In this document: piece by piece, positions 1 to 12,365 of the stretch | How positions within the stretch are numbered: position 1 is the stretch's first letter | Layout: each line of letters opens with the position of its first letter | DNA from: Prorocentrum cordatum | Lineage: Eukaryota; Sar; Dinophyceae; Prorocentrales; Prorocentraceae | Length of the DNA: 64,000 bases | Assembly (NCBI GenBank): GCA_963575745.1 | Contig: CAUYUJ010003681.1 | Coordinates: forward strand, 1-64,000 | Direction of reading: 5' to 3' | Notes under the pieces: generated by a model | The model's database searches: none | What the model was told of the DNA's origin: nothing | Seen by the model: the letters and a program-made list of their open reading frames with translations, nothing else | Translations under genes and position numbers: made by a program

Positions 1-62
1 CTCCTCCTCCTCCTCCTCCTCCTCCTCCTCCTCCTCCTCCTCCTCCTCCTCCTCCTCCTCCT
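1..62. repeat. (CTC)n microsatellite
   Basis: Uninterrupted CTC triplets run from the window edge, so the true start is outside. It is a pure polypyrimidine tract of the kind that recurs at many loci here, on either strand. Confidence 0.97.
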
Positions 63-540
63 CTGGCTTTTCTGTCTTGGACGCCTAACGGCGTGGCAAA
101 GCCCACCCCCTGGTACACAACGAATGGCGGCACCGCTGGGTGCGGTGATGTTTGGGGCCGCCAGAGAGAGTACCGTCGTCGCAGAAGGGCCGCCAGCAAG
201 ACGCGAAGGGGGCCCCGATCTGCCAGAGCGTCGTCTGAGAGCGGACGGGGTGCACCGAGGGGCTGCCCGAATAGGGCGCTGTGTGCCAGCATCTGCCAAA
301 TGCGCAGCGGGCCCTTCGACCTGCGGCTTGGACGCTCCACGGTCGAAGGGCCTCCGAGTGCTCCCCGTGTGCTCCCACCAAGGCTACGGTGCCGTTTTTA
401 ATACATGCTCCGCGTGCGGATCATGTATGAAAAATGCAAAGATTTAGCGTTAACAGCAATGATGAATTCATGCATAAAATTATTCGTAAATTGATCATGT
501 ATTAAACAATTTATATTTAAATCCTATGTATTAAAGACTG
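63..540. other. Non-repetitive stretch without a supported gene
   Basis: An ATG at 124 opens a 107-codon frame to 447, rich in Ala, Arg and Gly, with no recognisable domain. From about 420 to 535 the DNA becomes AT-rich. I see no splice sites or leader relic that would support a gene. Confidence 0.5.
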
Positions 541-790
541 CCCTGTACCCAGGGGCTTCCTTGGGCACCCTCGGCCCTCCCAGGTGCTTTCCCAGATCAC
601 CCTGGAGGCCTCCCAGGGGCTTCTCAAGATTTCCCAGAGAGCTACCAGAAGATCCCAGGGCCTCCCCAGCGTTTCCCACGAGCTTCCCGCCCAAGAGCAT
701 CCCAGGGCCTCCTCATGAGCCTCCAATGGCGTTCCAGAATCTTCCCTGGGCGGCGTCCAGAGGTCCAGGGGCTTCGAAGGATGCCCAGGC
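541..790 (-). repeat. Degenerate CCTCCCAGGGGC repeat
   Basis: Short imperfect units with the core CTCCCAGGGGCTTC repeat about every 15-30 bases. On the opposite strand they resemble the GCCTCTTGGGGCC family found at eight other places, so this looks like an inverted copy of that dispersed repeat. Confidence 0.6.
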
Positions 791-1615
791 CTCTCCCAAG
801 GACCGGCGCAGCGACACTCCGCAGGACTGACGGCCCGCTCGCACCGCCCACGCCCGGCGAGCAGGCCACTCCCTCCACAGAGCCACCGCTCGCTAAGACC
901 TCCATTCATCTATCTTACCCCGCACGCCTTAGTGCCCCCAAGGGTGCGAGCGTGTGCTCGTCTTCGCCGAGGATGGACGCTGCTCGAGAGACTTGTCAGG
1001 ACGGTGCCAGGACAGAGCTGGTTGCCGACTCCGAGCGGTTCCTGGCCGGGAGTGAAGCAGCGTCTGTCTGCGCAGCCATCAACTTGCGACGCACAAGTCT
1101 CATGGCGCTGAAAGGCGCTCCTGCACCTTGCGGCCTTGCCGAGCCGTCGCCGTAAGTAGGTAAACGCAGGAGACGTCGGCACCATTGGAGGAAGAGGAGG
1201 CAAAGATGCAAATATCGGAAAGAGCGCGTTCTGTGGTTGCTTGGAGAGGAGGGGGGGGGTTGGAACCGGACCCCCCCCCTCCCCTCCCCCTCCTCCCCTA
1301 CTTCTCCTCTCTCCCTCTCCTCGCTCCTCGGGCCAGCGCCTGCGTCGGCGGCGGCTGGCGGCGGCGGCGGCGGGGACGACGACTTCCATTTCTGGGCCGA
1401 CGCCGGCGCCTGCGGCGGCGGGCGGTGGCGGGGAGCGTCGACGAGGACGACGGCGACGACGATGACGACGACGACGACGACGCTCCGCCACCGTGCCTTG
1501 GTTTTGGGTCAGAGTCCTAATGGATGCCTCTTGGGGTCCAGAGGGCTCTCGGGGGCCTCTGAAGGGCATTTGTGCAGCCTCCTGGGCGCCTATTGGACGT
1601 CTCTTGGGGCCTCTC
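791..1615. other. GC-rich spacer with GGC/GAC triplets
   Basis: No gene is recognisable. Positions 1337-1490 are GGC- and GAC-type triplets that give spurious Arg/Asp-rich reading frames on both strands. A short TCTTGGGG patch lies at 1530-1620, just before the GTG tract. Confidence 0.5.
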
Positions 1616-2602
1616 TGAGGTGGTGGTAGTGGTGGTGGTGGTGGTGCTGGGCTGTGGTGGTGGTGGTGGTGAGGGTGGTGGTTGTGGCGGTTATGGTGGT
1701 GGTGGTGGTGGTGGTGGTGGTAGTGGTACGGATGGTGGTGGTGGTGGTTGTTGTGGTTGTTGTTGTTGTGGTGGTGATGGTGGTGATGGTGGCGGTGGTG
1801 GTGGTGGTGGTGCGGTGGTTTCTGGTGGTGGTGGTGGTCATTGTGGCGGTGGTGGTTAAGGTGGTGGTAGAGGCGGCGGTGGTGGTGTGGTGGTTTGTCG
1901 TGGTGGTTGTGGTGGTGATAGTGGTAATGGTGGTGGTGGTGGTGGGTTGTAGTGGTGGTGGTGGTGGTGGTGGCGGTGGTGGTGGTTGTGGTGGTGGTGG
2001 TTTGTTGCGGTGGTGGTGGATGTGTTGGTGGTTGTTGTTTGGTGGTGGTGGTTCGTGGTGGTGGTGGTGGGTTGTCGTGGTGGTGGTGGTGTGGTGGCTT
2101 GTTGTTGTGGTGGTGGTTGTGTTGGGTGGTGGTGGTGGTATGGTGGTGGTGTGGTGGTAGTTTGTGGTTCTGGTGGTGGTGGTGGGTGGTGGTGGTGGTG
2201 GGTTGTGGTGGTTGTGGTTTGGTGGTGGTGTGGTGGTGGTTTGTGGTGGTTGTGGTGGGTTGTGGCGGTGGCGTTGGTTTGTGTAGGTGGTGGTGGTGGT
2301 GGTGGTGGCGGTGGTGGTGGTGGTTGCGGTGGCGGTGGTGTGGTGGTTTGGTGGTGGTGGTGATGGTGGTGGTGGGTTGTGCTGCTGGCAGTGGTGGTGG
2401 TTGTGGCGGCGGTGGTGGTGGTGTGGTAGATTGTGGTGGTGGTGGTAGTGGTTGTGGTTTTTTTTCTGGTGGTGGTGGTGAGTTGTGGTGGTGGTGGTTG
2501 TGGTGGTGGTGGAGGTTCTGGTGGTTGTGTGGTGGGTTGGTGGTGGTGGTGGTAGGTTGAGGTGGCGGTGGTGGTAGTGGTGGTGGTGGTAGTGGTGGTA
2601 AT
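1616..2602. repeat. (GTG)n imperfect microsatellite, about 1 kb
   Basis: Nearly 1 kb of GTG triplets broken by TTG, GCG and GTA variants. The long Val, Trp, Gly, His, Thr or Pro reading frames through it are compositional artefacts, present in several frames at once. Confidence 0.95.
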
Positions 2603-2766
2603 CGTCGATGCGTCTCCGCCGTCGGCGCTGCTGGCCGCCGCCAGCGCCGGCGCTGGCGCCAGCGCCGGCGCCGGCGCGGGGGGGGAGGTGGTGCTGCCTC
2701 TGGTCATCGTCGCTGCATCCCCGCCGTCGGCGCTGCTAGCGGCCGCCAGCGCTGGCGCCGGCCCTG
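2601..2766. repeat. Direct duplication of a GCC/GGC-rich segment
   Basis: The segment starting ATCGTCGATGCGTCTCCGCC at 2601 recurs from 2706 with small changes, an offset of 105 bp. Both copies carry the palindromic CCAGCGC...GCGCTGG core and sit at the end of the GTG tract. Confidence 0.75.
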
Positions 2767-3589
2767 GAGGGGGGGCCCTTTGGGGGGAGGAGGGGGGCGG
2801 GGGGTTTCGGGAGGGGGGGTTTAGGGGGGAGGGGAGTCCTCCTGGTTCTGATCGACGGCGCCGAGTGTTGGGGGGGGGGCCCACCACACGTGTCGAAACG
2901 CGCCGCCGAATGTTCCCAAGGCAAGCGCCCGTGAAACGCGCTCTTTCTTCAAATGTGGAGACGAAAAGGAGGAGGCGGAGGAGGAGCAGGCGGAACATAA
3001 GGATGTGGATGGGGAGGTGAAGGAGGGAGAAGGGTGACGGGCGGAGGAGGGGGATGAAGGGGATGAGAAGGAGGAGGAGGAGGAGGAGAAGGAGGATGAG
3101 GAGAAGGACGAGGAGGAAGGGGAGAGAAAGGAACGGGGAGAAAGGGAGGGAGGATGCTGTCAAGAGCGCGAAGGTGTACAGCATGGAGGGCTGCTTTCAT
3201 CGCGCCGTCGGTGATTGCAGCCGTGGCCGGCATCATCGGAAGGTGTGGGAGCATCATAGCACCATATCGTGAAGGAGCAGGGTGTTGGACGGGGGCGCGG
3301 AGGGGGGGAGGGTGTTTGATTGTTATTTGTGGGTTCTGATGTGGATTTAGAGTGGGTTCTCAGGTTTCTGGAAGGATTGGGGCCCGATGGGGAAAGGGAG
3401 GGATTGCACAGGAGGAGGGGTATGGAGCAGGAGCATGGAGGAGGATAGGGAGGAGCACGAATGCTAGTATCAAATGCCGGTATCATGCTGCCTGTGGCAA
3501 ACCCCCACCAGGAAGGAGTTTGAGTTATTTTCGCTTCGCATATGTACCCCAACCAGCCCATCCAGGTTGCAGTAATCGGGGGAGCGTGG
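2767..3589. other. Purine-rich then unique sequence, no gene
   Basis: G-runs and GGA triplets dominate 2767-3150. From 3150 to 3589 the sequence is unique but has no reading frame with recognisable domain content. Confidence 0.5.
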
Positions 3590-3905
3590 CCTCATTTGGA
3601 GATCTCGCGGAGCCTCCGTGGGCCAGAGGCTTCTTGGATGCCTCTTGCAGTCTCATGGGATGTCTCTCAGGGTCTCTTGGAGGCCTCTTGGGGCGTCTTG
3701 GGGGCCTCCTGGCGGCTCTTGAGGGCTTCTTGGGGCGCCTTAGGGGCCTCTTGAAAGTCTCTTAGGACGTCTTGGGAGTCTAGTCTTCAGAGCATCTTGG
3801 GCGTCTTGGGTCTCTCTTGGACGCCCCTTGGGGCTTCTTGGGGTCCGCTTGGGGGCCTCTTGGGGGCCTCTTGGGGGTCCCCTTTAAGGCCTCTCGGGGG
3901 TTATT
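3590..3905 (+). repeat. TCTTGGGGGCC degenerate repeat
   Basis: Cores such as CTTGGGGGCCTCTTGG repeat every 10-14 bases for about 300 bp. The same family lies at 19.07, 22.99, 44.31, 53.72, 57.77 and 61.52 kb. Leu/Gly-rich reading frames through it are by-products. Confidence 0.85.
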
Positions 3906-4080
3906 TTGGCATATGCTGGTGTGCTTGATTTGTCATGTTATGGAATGATATGTGCTGTGATGCTGTGCTATGGTATGCACTGTTCTGCCATAGTATGTTA
4001 TGCTACTATATGGTCTGTCATGATCTGGCATGTGATGCTTGGAAATGTTCTGTTCGGAGGCGTGGTGTTATGCTCTGTTG
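3906..4080 (+). repeat. ATGCTATG-type degenerate repeat
   Basis: Short variants of TATG, ATGCTATG and GTTATGCT recur for about 170 bp. A similar patch occurs at 58550-58640. Confidence 0.6.
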
Positions 4081-4430
4081 TGTGGGGGAACTGGGGATCT
4101 GGCGGCCGCAGTATGCAGAGTGGGCGAGTCGGCGCCGGGGGCGGTACCCTCAAGGAGCATCGGGGGACCTAGGTATTTGGCGGCCGCAGTATGCAGAGTG
4201 GGCGAGTCGGCGCGGGGGGTGGGACCACCAGGGATCATCCGGAGCCTGGGGACCTGGCGGCGGCGGTATGCAGGGCGGGGAAGGGGGCGAGACCACCAGG
4301 GATTATCGGGAGCCTGGGGATCTGGCGGCCGCGGTATGCAGGGCGGGGGGAGGGGCGGGACCACGAGGGATTATCGGAAGCCTGGGGATCTGGAGACCGC
4401 GGTATGCAGGATGGGCGGGCCGGGAGTTCT
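4081..4430 (+). repeat. Tandem array of a 68-79 bp unit, five copies
   Basis: Each unit starts near GGATCTGGCGGCCGC, passes GTATGCAG and ends GGGATTATCGGGAGCCTGG. The first two units keep GAGTGGGCGAGTCGGCGC, which later units lose. Confidence 0.88.
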
Positions 4431-4484
4431 GCTTTTTGATTTGGCGACCCCAATCTGTCGGGTGGCAAAAAACATGATCTGTGG

Positions 4485-5670
4485 GCCCCAAACGGAGGAG
4501 GCTCCTGCCAGGGACTTCCCTACAACTAGCTCCCAGACGAGGCTCCCGCTGGAGACTTCCTTACAATTTACTCACAGACGAGGCTCCCGCTTGATATTCC
4601 GTCCATATTGAAGTCTATGGAGACCAAACATCATTACAATTACAGGTTTGAGGACGACCCGCTCCGATTAGAGAATTAGCTGCGGGCCCCATAGCGAGGA
4701 GATTCCTGTTTGAAACTCTCCCGCAATTCACTCCCAGACGAGGCTCCCGCCTGGGACCCCACCGCAATTCACTCATACCCGCCTGATACTCCCTCCACAC
4801 TCAGACCTGTGGAGCCCAGAAGTGATGACAGTTACATGTTTGAGGATGACCCTCTCATTTTGAAACAAGGGTGCGGGCCCCACCACGGGGAGGCTCCCGC
4901 TTGGGATTTCCCGCAAGTCACTCCAAGACGAGGCTTCCGCCTGAGACTTCCTCACAATGTACTCACAGACGAGGCTCCCGCTTGGTATCCCGTCCGTATT
5001 CAAGCCCGTGGAGACCAAACATCATTACAATTAGAGGTTTGAGGATGACCCGCTCTGATGAAGCACATGAGCTGCGGGCTCCTCAGAGAGGAGGTTCCCG
5101 CGAGGCTGCCGACGGAGGCCTCGTCGCAATTTACTTGCAAACGGGGCTGCCGCCAGATACACTTGCCATATCGATGCCTGAGGGTGATCTTGATGACGAT
5201 GATGCGGATGATCATGATCATGATCATGATCATGATGAGTGTATGAGTGCGTGAGTGTGTGCATGCGATGATGTCGATGCTGATGGTGAGGAAGAGGGTT
5301 GAAGGGAGAACGTTCGCGGGGATGAGCTTAGAAAAACAGCGACATAATGTTGCACGTGGCGAACACATGGGCTGCGGGCCCCGCAGGGAGGAGGCTTCCG
5401 CCTGAGACTTCCGCGAAATTGACTCCCAGACGGCCCCCGTCGAAGACTTCATCGCAATTCAGTCACAGACGCAGTTCTCGCCTGATACTCCCTCCATATC
5501 CAAGACTGATGAGCCCAAAAGTAGCGGTAGTTACATGTTTGGGGATGACCCGCTCGGATCAACAAAATTGAGCTGCGGGTCCCATAGGGAGGAGTTTCCC
5601 GCGTGATCTTTCTTTGCAATTCACTCACAGGACGCTCCCGCCTGATATTCCCGCCATATTCAGGCCTGAT
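4485..5670 (+). repeat. Tandem array of a 190-bp unit, about six copies
   Basis: Units begin CTGCGGGCCCC, carry two or three AGACGAGGCTCCCGC motifs followed by TTCACTC, and end GTTTGAGGATGACCCGCTC. Starts lie near 4487, 4680, 4871, 5073, 5370 and 5573. A GAT-rich insertion at 5187-5237 breaks the fourth unit. No protein is supported. Confidence 0.85.
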
Positions 5671-5674
5671 GATG

Positions 5675-5768
<94 letters not shown>

Positions 5769-5770
5769 GA
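5667..5770 (+). repeat. (GAT)n microsatellite
   Basis: About 100 bp of GAT triplets, ended by GAGTGATCATC. It grows out of the end of the last 190-bp repeat unit. Confidence 0.95.
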
Positions 5771-7295
5771 GTGATCATCACAACCATCATGATGAGTGTG
5801 TGGGTGTGTGAGTATGTGAGTGATGATGACGATTATGAGTGTGAGGAAGAGCGGAGACGGAGACGGCGCGGGGTGTGCAGAGAAATCAGAACCCAACTTT
5901 GGATATGGGGAAAACCAATGCAAAGTGGTCGCGAAGCGCCCGCGCATGCGCCAGATTTGGAGGCAAAGGGGTGGGATGGGGGCTCATTCGTCCCGGGTGG
6001 CTGCTGGTCGCCTGGGGGAGGGGGTGTTTTTCAATAGGGAATTTCTCAGTTGTCTCGCCCACTCCCACCCGCACTCCCAACACATAAGTAGCACGAGGGC
6101 CTCAGCATGTTCAGCGGTCGTCTATGGACGGGCAGCTACTGGGAACCAATATAGACCCCATGTGCGCGATGGGGCGAGATGCGCCACGCGTGCCAGGCGC
6201 TCCAGGTGCGCCAGGTACCCGTGGGGCCCAAGCGTGCCAGGCACGACTCGTGCACCAGATGCGTCACGTGCGCCATGCGTGCGGCATGGTCCAGCCGCGC
6301 CAGGTGCGCCACGTCCGGGGCACGCTCGGAGTGTGCCAGGTGCGCCCGCGTACGTGACAGCGCACATCGGGAAACATGTCGCCCCCCACCATCCATATCA
6401 AAACCCAATGCACAATCGCGGCGGGAAGCTCAACATGGTGTCTCCCCCGCGGTCCTTGTCAAACACCAATAGAGAGTGATCGCGGGGTGGCTGCGCGCGG
6501 TCCAGATTTAGCCGCGAAGTGCATGTTGTATTGTTTTCGACAGGGATGGCAGCCTTGTGCGAAGCAGGCAATGTGAGGGCACCGCCGCCCAGGTCAACAC
6601 AATATACAAAGGATTCGCGGGGTCCACGAGCATGACCCAAGTTTTTATCCCAAAGTGTGTTTCTTATTGTTTTTTGGCAGGGGTGGGGGGGTGTCTCATT
6701 GGTCCTGGTTGTCTGCCGGTCGCCTGGGGGAGGGGGCGTTTATTAAAAGGGAACAGTGATGAGCCCTCCCCCTATGGGGAAGAAGAGGAAACCCCTTACA
6801 CCACTCACGCCCAGAGGTCTCGTGGTATGTCCATATCCACCTCCTGCCCAGATCCACGATCGGCCCCCCAGGCGTTGATTGCGGATGAATCCCCGCCTCG
6901 CATGCTGGGCATCCATCAGGGTGGCGCCAAGGGAGGGTCTGCGCCAACTCTCCCTGCATTGATCAGGGTCCTCTCTGAGCACACGTCATGGTGGCATGTG
7001 AGGGGGGGGGGGCCAGAGAGCGAGGGGGGGCGGAGGCACGAGGGGAGGGGGGGCGGCCAGAGAGCTGCGGGCAAGAGGGGAGCCGAGCGAGGGCAAGCGA
7101 GAAGGGGAAGCCGAGGGAGGACTGGCAAACGAAGGAGGGGGGGGGGGGCAAAGGCCTGCTGGCTCCGGCCGCCCTGCCGCCGAGCTCCCCTCGGCCGCGC
7201 GTGCTGCCGGCGCCCCGCGGCGGCGGCGGCCAGCAGGCCCCTCGCCTCGCCTCGGGGGGGGGAGGGTGCAACGAGGTCCGCAATCCGCCATCCGC
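5771..7295. other. Spacer containing a dispersed repeat pair
   Basis: No gene is supported. The stretch GGTCGCCTGGGGGAGGGGG near 6008 recurs near 6716, with related flanks (AAAACCAATGC near 5913, AAAACCCAATGC near 6400). Positions 6170-6360 are a degenerate GTGCGCCAGG repeat. Positions 7000-7260 are G-rich. Confidence 0.55.
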
Positions 7296-8385
7296 TTCAC
7301 CATCACCCTCGTCATCATCATTCTCATCATCCTCATCATCATCATCATCATCATCATCATCAGCATCATAATCAGCATCAAAATCAACATCAACATAATC
7401 ACCACCATCATCATAATCGTAGTCATCACCACCATCATCATGCTCACCGTCACCCTCATCATCACCTCATCACCATTCTTGTCGTCGTCGTCGCCATCGT
7501 CATCGTCATCCTCACCGTCGTCCTCATCATCAACAGCATCATCATATCCATCATCATCCGGAGCAGGACCACCATCCGCATCATCATCATCAACATCATC
7601 ATCATCATCACCACATCGCAATCAGCTTCACCGCCATCGTTAGTATCACCATCCTCATCATCATCATCATCACCATCATCAGCATCGTCGCCGTCGCCAT
7701 CCTCAGGATCATCATCATCATCAGCACCACCATCCACATCATCAACATAATTAACATCATCACCTTCATCACCACCATCATCATCATGACCACCATCATC
7801 ATCACCACCACCATTCACATCATAACCATCATCATCGCGCCGTCGTCGCTGTCATCAACATCATCATCATCCTCATCCTCGTCCTCATCGCCTGTATCAT
7901 GATCACCATGTGCATCGTCATCATCATCAGCAGCACCACCAGCATCCGCATCATCAATAACACCAATGTCATCATCACCACCACCATCATCATCACCACC
8001 ATCATCATCATCACCATCATCATCATTATTACCATCATTATTATCATCGTCGTCGCCGTCATCCTCATCGTCAGCGTTCTCATCATCATCGTCGTCATCA
8101 GCATTATCATCAGCACCACCATCCGCATCATCAACATCATCACCACCACCACCATCATCATCACCACCACCATCTTCATTATCACCATCATCCGCACTAT
8201 CACCATCATCAGCATCATCGTCGTCGTCGCCTTCCTTATCATTCAGCATCATCATCAGCAGCACCACCAACCGCATCATCATCAACATCATTATGAGCAT
8301 CATCGCCACCACCATCACCATCAACATCATAATCAGCATCATCATCATCATCAGCATCATCATCATCGTCGTCGTCCTCCCACGC
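7296..8385. repeat. (ATC)n imperfect microsatellite, about 1.1 kb
   Basis: ATC triplets with ACC, GTC and AGC variants fill about 1.1 kb. The His, Ile, Ser, Asp or Met-rich frames on both strands are artefacts of the triplet. Confidence 0.95.
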
Positions 8386-8617
8386 GTCCTTTCTTCCACG
8401 CATCCATCCGGTTTCCGCCTTCCCCTGCTTCTCGTCCTCGTCTTGGTTCTCCTTTCCCTTCTCTTCGCCCACCCACCTCTCCTCCTCCACATCCCTCGTG
8501 CCCCTCCTACCTCCTCCTCCTCCTTTTCCTCCTTCTCCTTAGGGCGTGAGGAGCACGAGGTGGAATGCGTGGGAGAATACTGAGACCAAGGGCGAGAGGA
8601 GGAATATTGGATGAGGT

Positions 8618-9440
8618 GGGAAGGTCCTGCAGCCCAGGCGACCCGGAATCCCGAGAACTCCTGACCCTCTCAGAATTCCAATGCGAGAACAAACATTGTT
8701 TATAGAACACAAGAGTTAAACAACCATTTCCAGGGGCCCGGGGCCCTGGAGTCCGCAGCTCAAGCGACCAGGAATCCCGACAACTTCAGACCCCCGAGAA
8801 TTTAAAAAGTTCTACATGTATGACAACGTGTCACAATTTCACAGTGTTTGATGTTTATCAGATGAAACTCGCAAGAAGTGATAGCAACATTTTGATTTCT
8901 AGGGGCCCTGAAGTCCGCAGCCCAAGGGACCAGCAGCCCAAGGGACCAGGAGTCCGGAAAAGTCCGGACCCCCCAGAATTTAAACATGTTCAGTTATATT
9001 GAAATTCTAAAAATGTTGAGTTGTTTGATTTCAAGAAATTTCTCATTCGAGTCCGCAGCCCAGGCGGCCCGGAATCCCGAAAAGTCCAGACCCGAATGCC
9101 ATTCATTTTATTTTGGGATGTAGTCGAACATTGAAATTTCCAAGGGCCCTGAAGTCCGCAGCCCAAGCGACTAGAAATCCCGCAAAATCTGGACCACCCA
9201 GAATGTCAATGAGAAATGGCATGGGCAACATCCAAACTTTGCTTAATTTCTAGATCTTCCATAATTTCAGAATTTGAGTTTCCAGGGGCCCTCTAGTCCG
9301 CAGCCCAAATATTCGGATCCCTACAAGTTCAGAATTTCTCAATGTTTCAAAGAACATGTGAAGCTTGAAATTGCAAACATTGGAAGTTTCCAGAGGCCCT
9401 GAGGTCCGCAACCCAGGCGACTAGGAATCCCGCAAACTGC
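8618..9440 (+). repeat. Degenerate tandem array, seven units of 100-145 bp
   Basis: Each unit has a conserved GC-rich block (GGGGCCCTGAAGTCCGCAGC, then CCCAAGCGAC and GGAATCCCG, often AGAATTT) and a variable AT-rich block. GC-rich heads lie near 8625, 8740, 8905, 9050, 9155, 9295 and 9395. No coding frame spans it. Confidence 0.82.
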
Positions 9441-9884
9441 TAAGAGGGATGACAATGAGGAGGAAAGGGTGATGCAAGGAAGAGGAGGGTGGGAAGAGTA
9501 GGCGGAGGATGATGAGGAGGAAGAGGAGGACGACGACGAGGACGAGGATGACGAGGAGAATGAGCGAGGATGGAGGAGGGATACGAGGTTGGATACCGGT
9601 ATTCCCTCTTAGTCGACTGCCCCTATCCCCCTTGTCGACCGTGTCTCCATCCCCTGTCTGGTGTGTGTGGTTGTGGTCGCCCGTACCCCCTCCTCCCCTC
9701 CCCCTGCAGATGGGATCGATCCCCTCCCCCGCTGGACGGGTACGCCTTTGAGCCTCGCGATGGCCTCGCTCGCGAATGGATGGGATCGTTCCTCCCCGCC
9801 CTGGTCGTGGCCGTGATGGGGTGTCGTGGTGGAGAGTGCCAGTGCACCCCCTGCCCTCCCATTGGTGTGGGGTGATTCGTCGTC
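9441..9884. other. Short spacer, no gene
   Basis: A GAGGA-rich patch at 9455-9560 is followed by unique sequence. No reading frame has recognisable content. Confidence 0.5.
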
Positions 9885-10232
<348 letters not shown>

Positions 10233-11889
10233 TCCATCCCATCTGGTGGGGATGGGGGGAAGGCCTGTGGAACCCTGGGACCAATCCCATCTGGGGGCGG
10301 GGCCTGTGAACCCTTGACCCTGGATCCTGTATCCTCATCTAGGGGGGTAAGCCGGTCAGTGGGGCCAGGGCCATGCCCGTGGGGATAGGGATCGGGCCTC
10401 GTCTTCGAGGGGTCGAGAGGTTGCTATCTCTTCCTGATCGGAAGGCCGGCGGAAGTCGGCGGGAGTAAAACGAGGGCAGTTTCGCCGGCGGAAGGCCTGC
10501 GGAAGCCGGTGGAAGTAAGAGGTGCGCCTCCAAGACATGGACCAGTGGCAGGTGTTCGACCGGTGGCCCCGAAGGTGAGCCCGAGGCTTGCGCAATGAGT
10601 GAACCGGCATCCGTGATCTTACAATCGCCTTGCATGCGGGGGGCGCGTGGGCGCAGAGTGTCTGGCTGAGGGCGGCTGCCGAGGTCTCTGTTTCGTTCTT
10701 TGGTGCTGCCCCCTCGTCCCCCCCTCCCCGTTGTCACTCTCTTTCGCGCCTTTCGTCTCCTCGTCCTCCTCCGCCTGCGTCTCCTCCGCCTGCTTCCTCA
10801 TCCTCGGTCTCCTCCCCTCCCAGTCTTCACTCTTTCGCCCCTTTCTTCTCGTCCTCCTCCGCCTTCGCACTCGACCCCATCTTACGCGTTCTGTGTGTGC
10901 ACTACTGCATGTGCTGACTACTTATCAATTGCCTGGTCCGGATCTTACCTATGGTTGTAGAGGTTCTGCGTGCTGCTACTCCCGCACCAGGGCTCGAACT
11001 CAATGATCTTACATGTAAGCTTATCCTCCCACGTCCTTGATTGAACCTTTGCTACTATTGTGCGCTTGTGTCGGGATGAGGGTCTAGATATACATTGCTG
11101 GGAACACAGTGTGGTAGGTATGTACCTTGGCATCAAGGTGGGCCTTGGGGCTTCTCGTCTTGCCAGGGCGCGAATCGGGCAGAAGGCTTGGCCTTCGGAT
11201 TGGCATCGGACATACGTGCGTACAATGTATATGCCCACCCTATGTGCTCCCCTGGTTCGCACATCCGCGACGTCACGTTTAAAGGTTTTAATTGCAAGCG
11301 AAAGGCCAACAGCTTTTGACTTGTGCGATGCGGTGTTCGTTTCCCCCTGCTGTGCTGCAGAGAGGTGCTCCTCTCGAGTGCAAGCTGGAATGCCACTCCC
11401 TTCGTGCCAGTGCCAGAGCTTTGTGATAGAGCATCGGTGGTCAGAGGCGTACAGGGAATCGATCTGTTTTCAGATGTGCCGCGCGTATAACTAGTACCAG
11501 TGTGTGCTTGGTCATATTGGTATCTCCAACAGGAAAACTACCCAATGGACTCCCACCAGGACTCTCCGACGGGCTCTGACAGCCTCCCCATTTGCTCCTA
11601 ATGTGGCTGCCAAGGCTCGCCAATGGTTTCCCCAGGCCTCCAAGCACGACATTGATCTCACCATTCTCCCTCTTGGGGGTATTGGACCCAAACTGGTTCG
11701 TTTCCATATAGGCCTCCACCCTGAAGCCTCTGTTCAATGTTAGGAAACGCCCAGGAGATATAGGCAGTTGGTGAAGCCATGTGTCTCTGGATGTCGGTGT
11801 GAAGTCAAGGACAACATATCACAATGTTTAGAGTGCCTGAGTGCGGCCCACTACATATGACGCCGTCTTCGACACTCACTTGTGAGTTG
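10233..11889. other. Unique spacer with pyrimidine-rich patch
   Basis: Positions 10400-10560 hold several GGCGGAAG motifs, also seen at 16775-16860. Positions 10690-10870 are CCTCC-rich. The rest to 11889 is unique, with no domain recognised in any frame. Confidence 0.5.
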
Positions 11890-12365
11890 GGGCGCATGTG
11901 CGCGTGCGTGTATTGTAGCACATACGTTTTCTGTCTGCTCGAGTAAATCTTTGCTGCATCATGCTGTCGCTCTTGATGTCTGGCGATCCAGTTTTCACTC
12001 TGCGCGTGCCCGTCCTGCGTCTGCGAATCCGCGGCTTCGAGCTGCAGCCAGGCGCTCTCGCACCGTGCGTCCCCGAACCAAGGGCAGCGGCACGCGGAAT
12101 CCAAGAGGTCGGCATGTCGGGCTTCGTGGATGTCTGGAGCGCGTGGGTATACAAACCCCGTTGCGCGTGCGTGCATTATACCACATAAGTTCTCCGCCTG
12201 CTCGAGTGAACCCCTGCTGTCTCATGCTGTAGCTATTGATGTCTGATTTCCCTATGTTAACTCTCTGCGTGCCCGTCTTCTGGGTCTGCGAGTCAGACCA
12301 GGACTACTGCGCTCGAGCGGCCTCGAGCTGCAGCAAGGCGATCTCGCACCGCGCGTCGCCTAGCG
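11890..12365 (+). repeat. Imperfect direct duplication, offset about 263 bp
   Basis: CGCGTGCGTG at 11901 recurs at 12164. Both copies then share CTGCTCGAGT, CTGC(A/T)(T/G)CATGCTGT, TGATGTCTG, TGCGCGTGCCCGTC-like and GAGCTGCAGC blocks, and then diverge. Confidence 0.75.

Noticed and set aside
124-447. 107-codon ATG frame near the left edge, after a CTC tract
   Set aside because: No leader relic, no domain, and low-complexity Ala/Arg composition; the pyrimidine tract alone is not enough.
1616-2602. Long Val, Trp/Gly and His/Thr/Pro reading frames on both strands
   Set aside because: They follow from GTG triplets and are open in several frames at once.
8618-9440. CRISPR-like look of repeats with variable spacers
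   Set aside because: Repeats are long, degenerate and irregular, there are no cas genes, and the DNA is eukaryotic.
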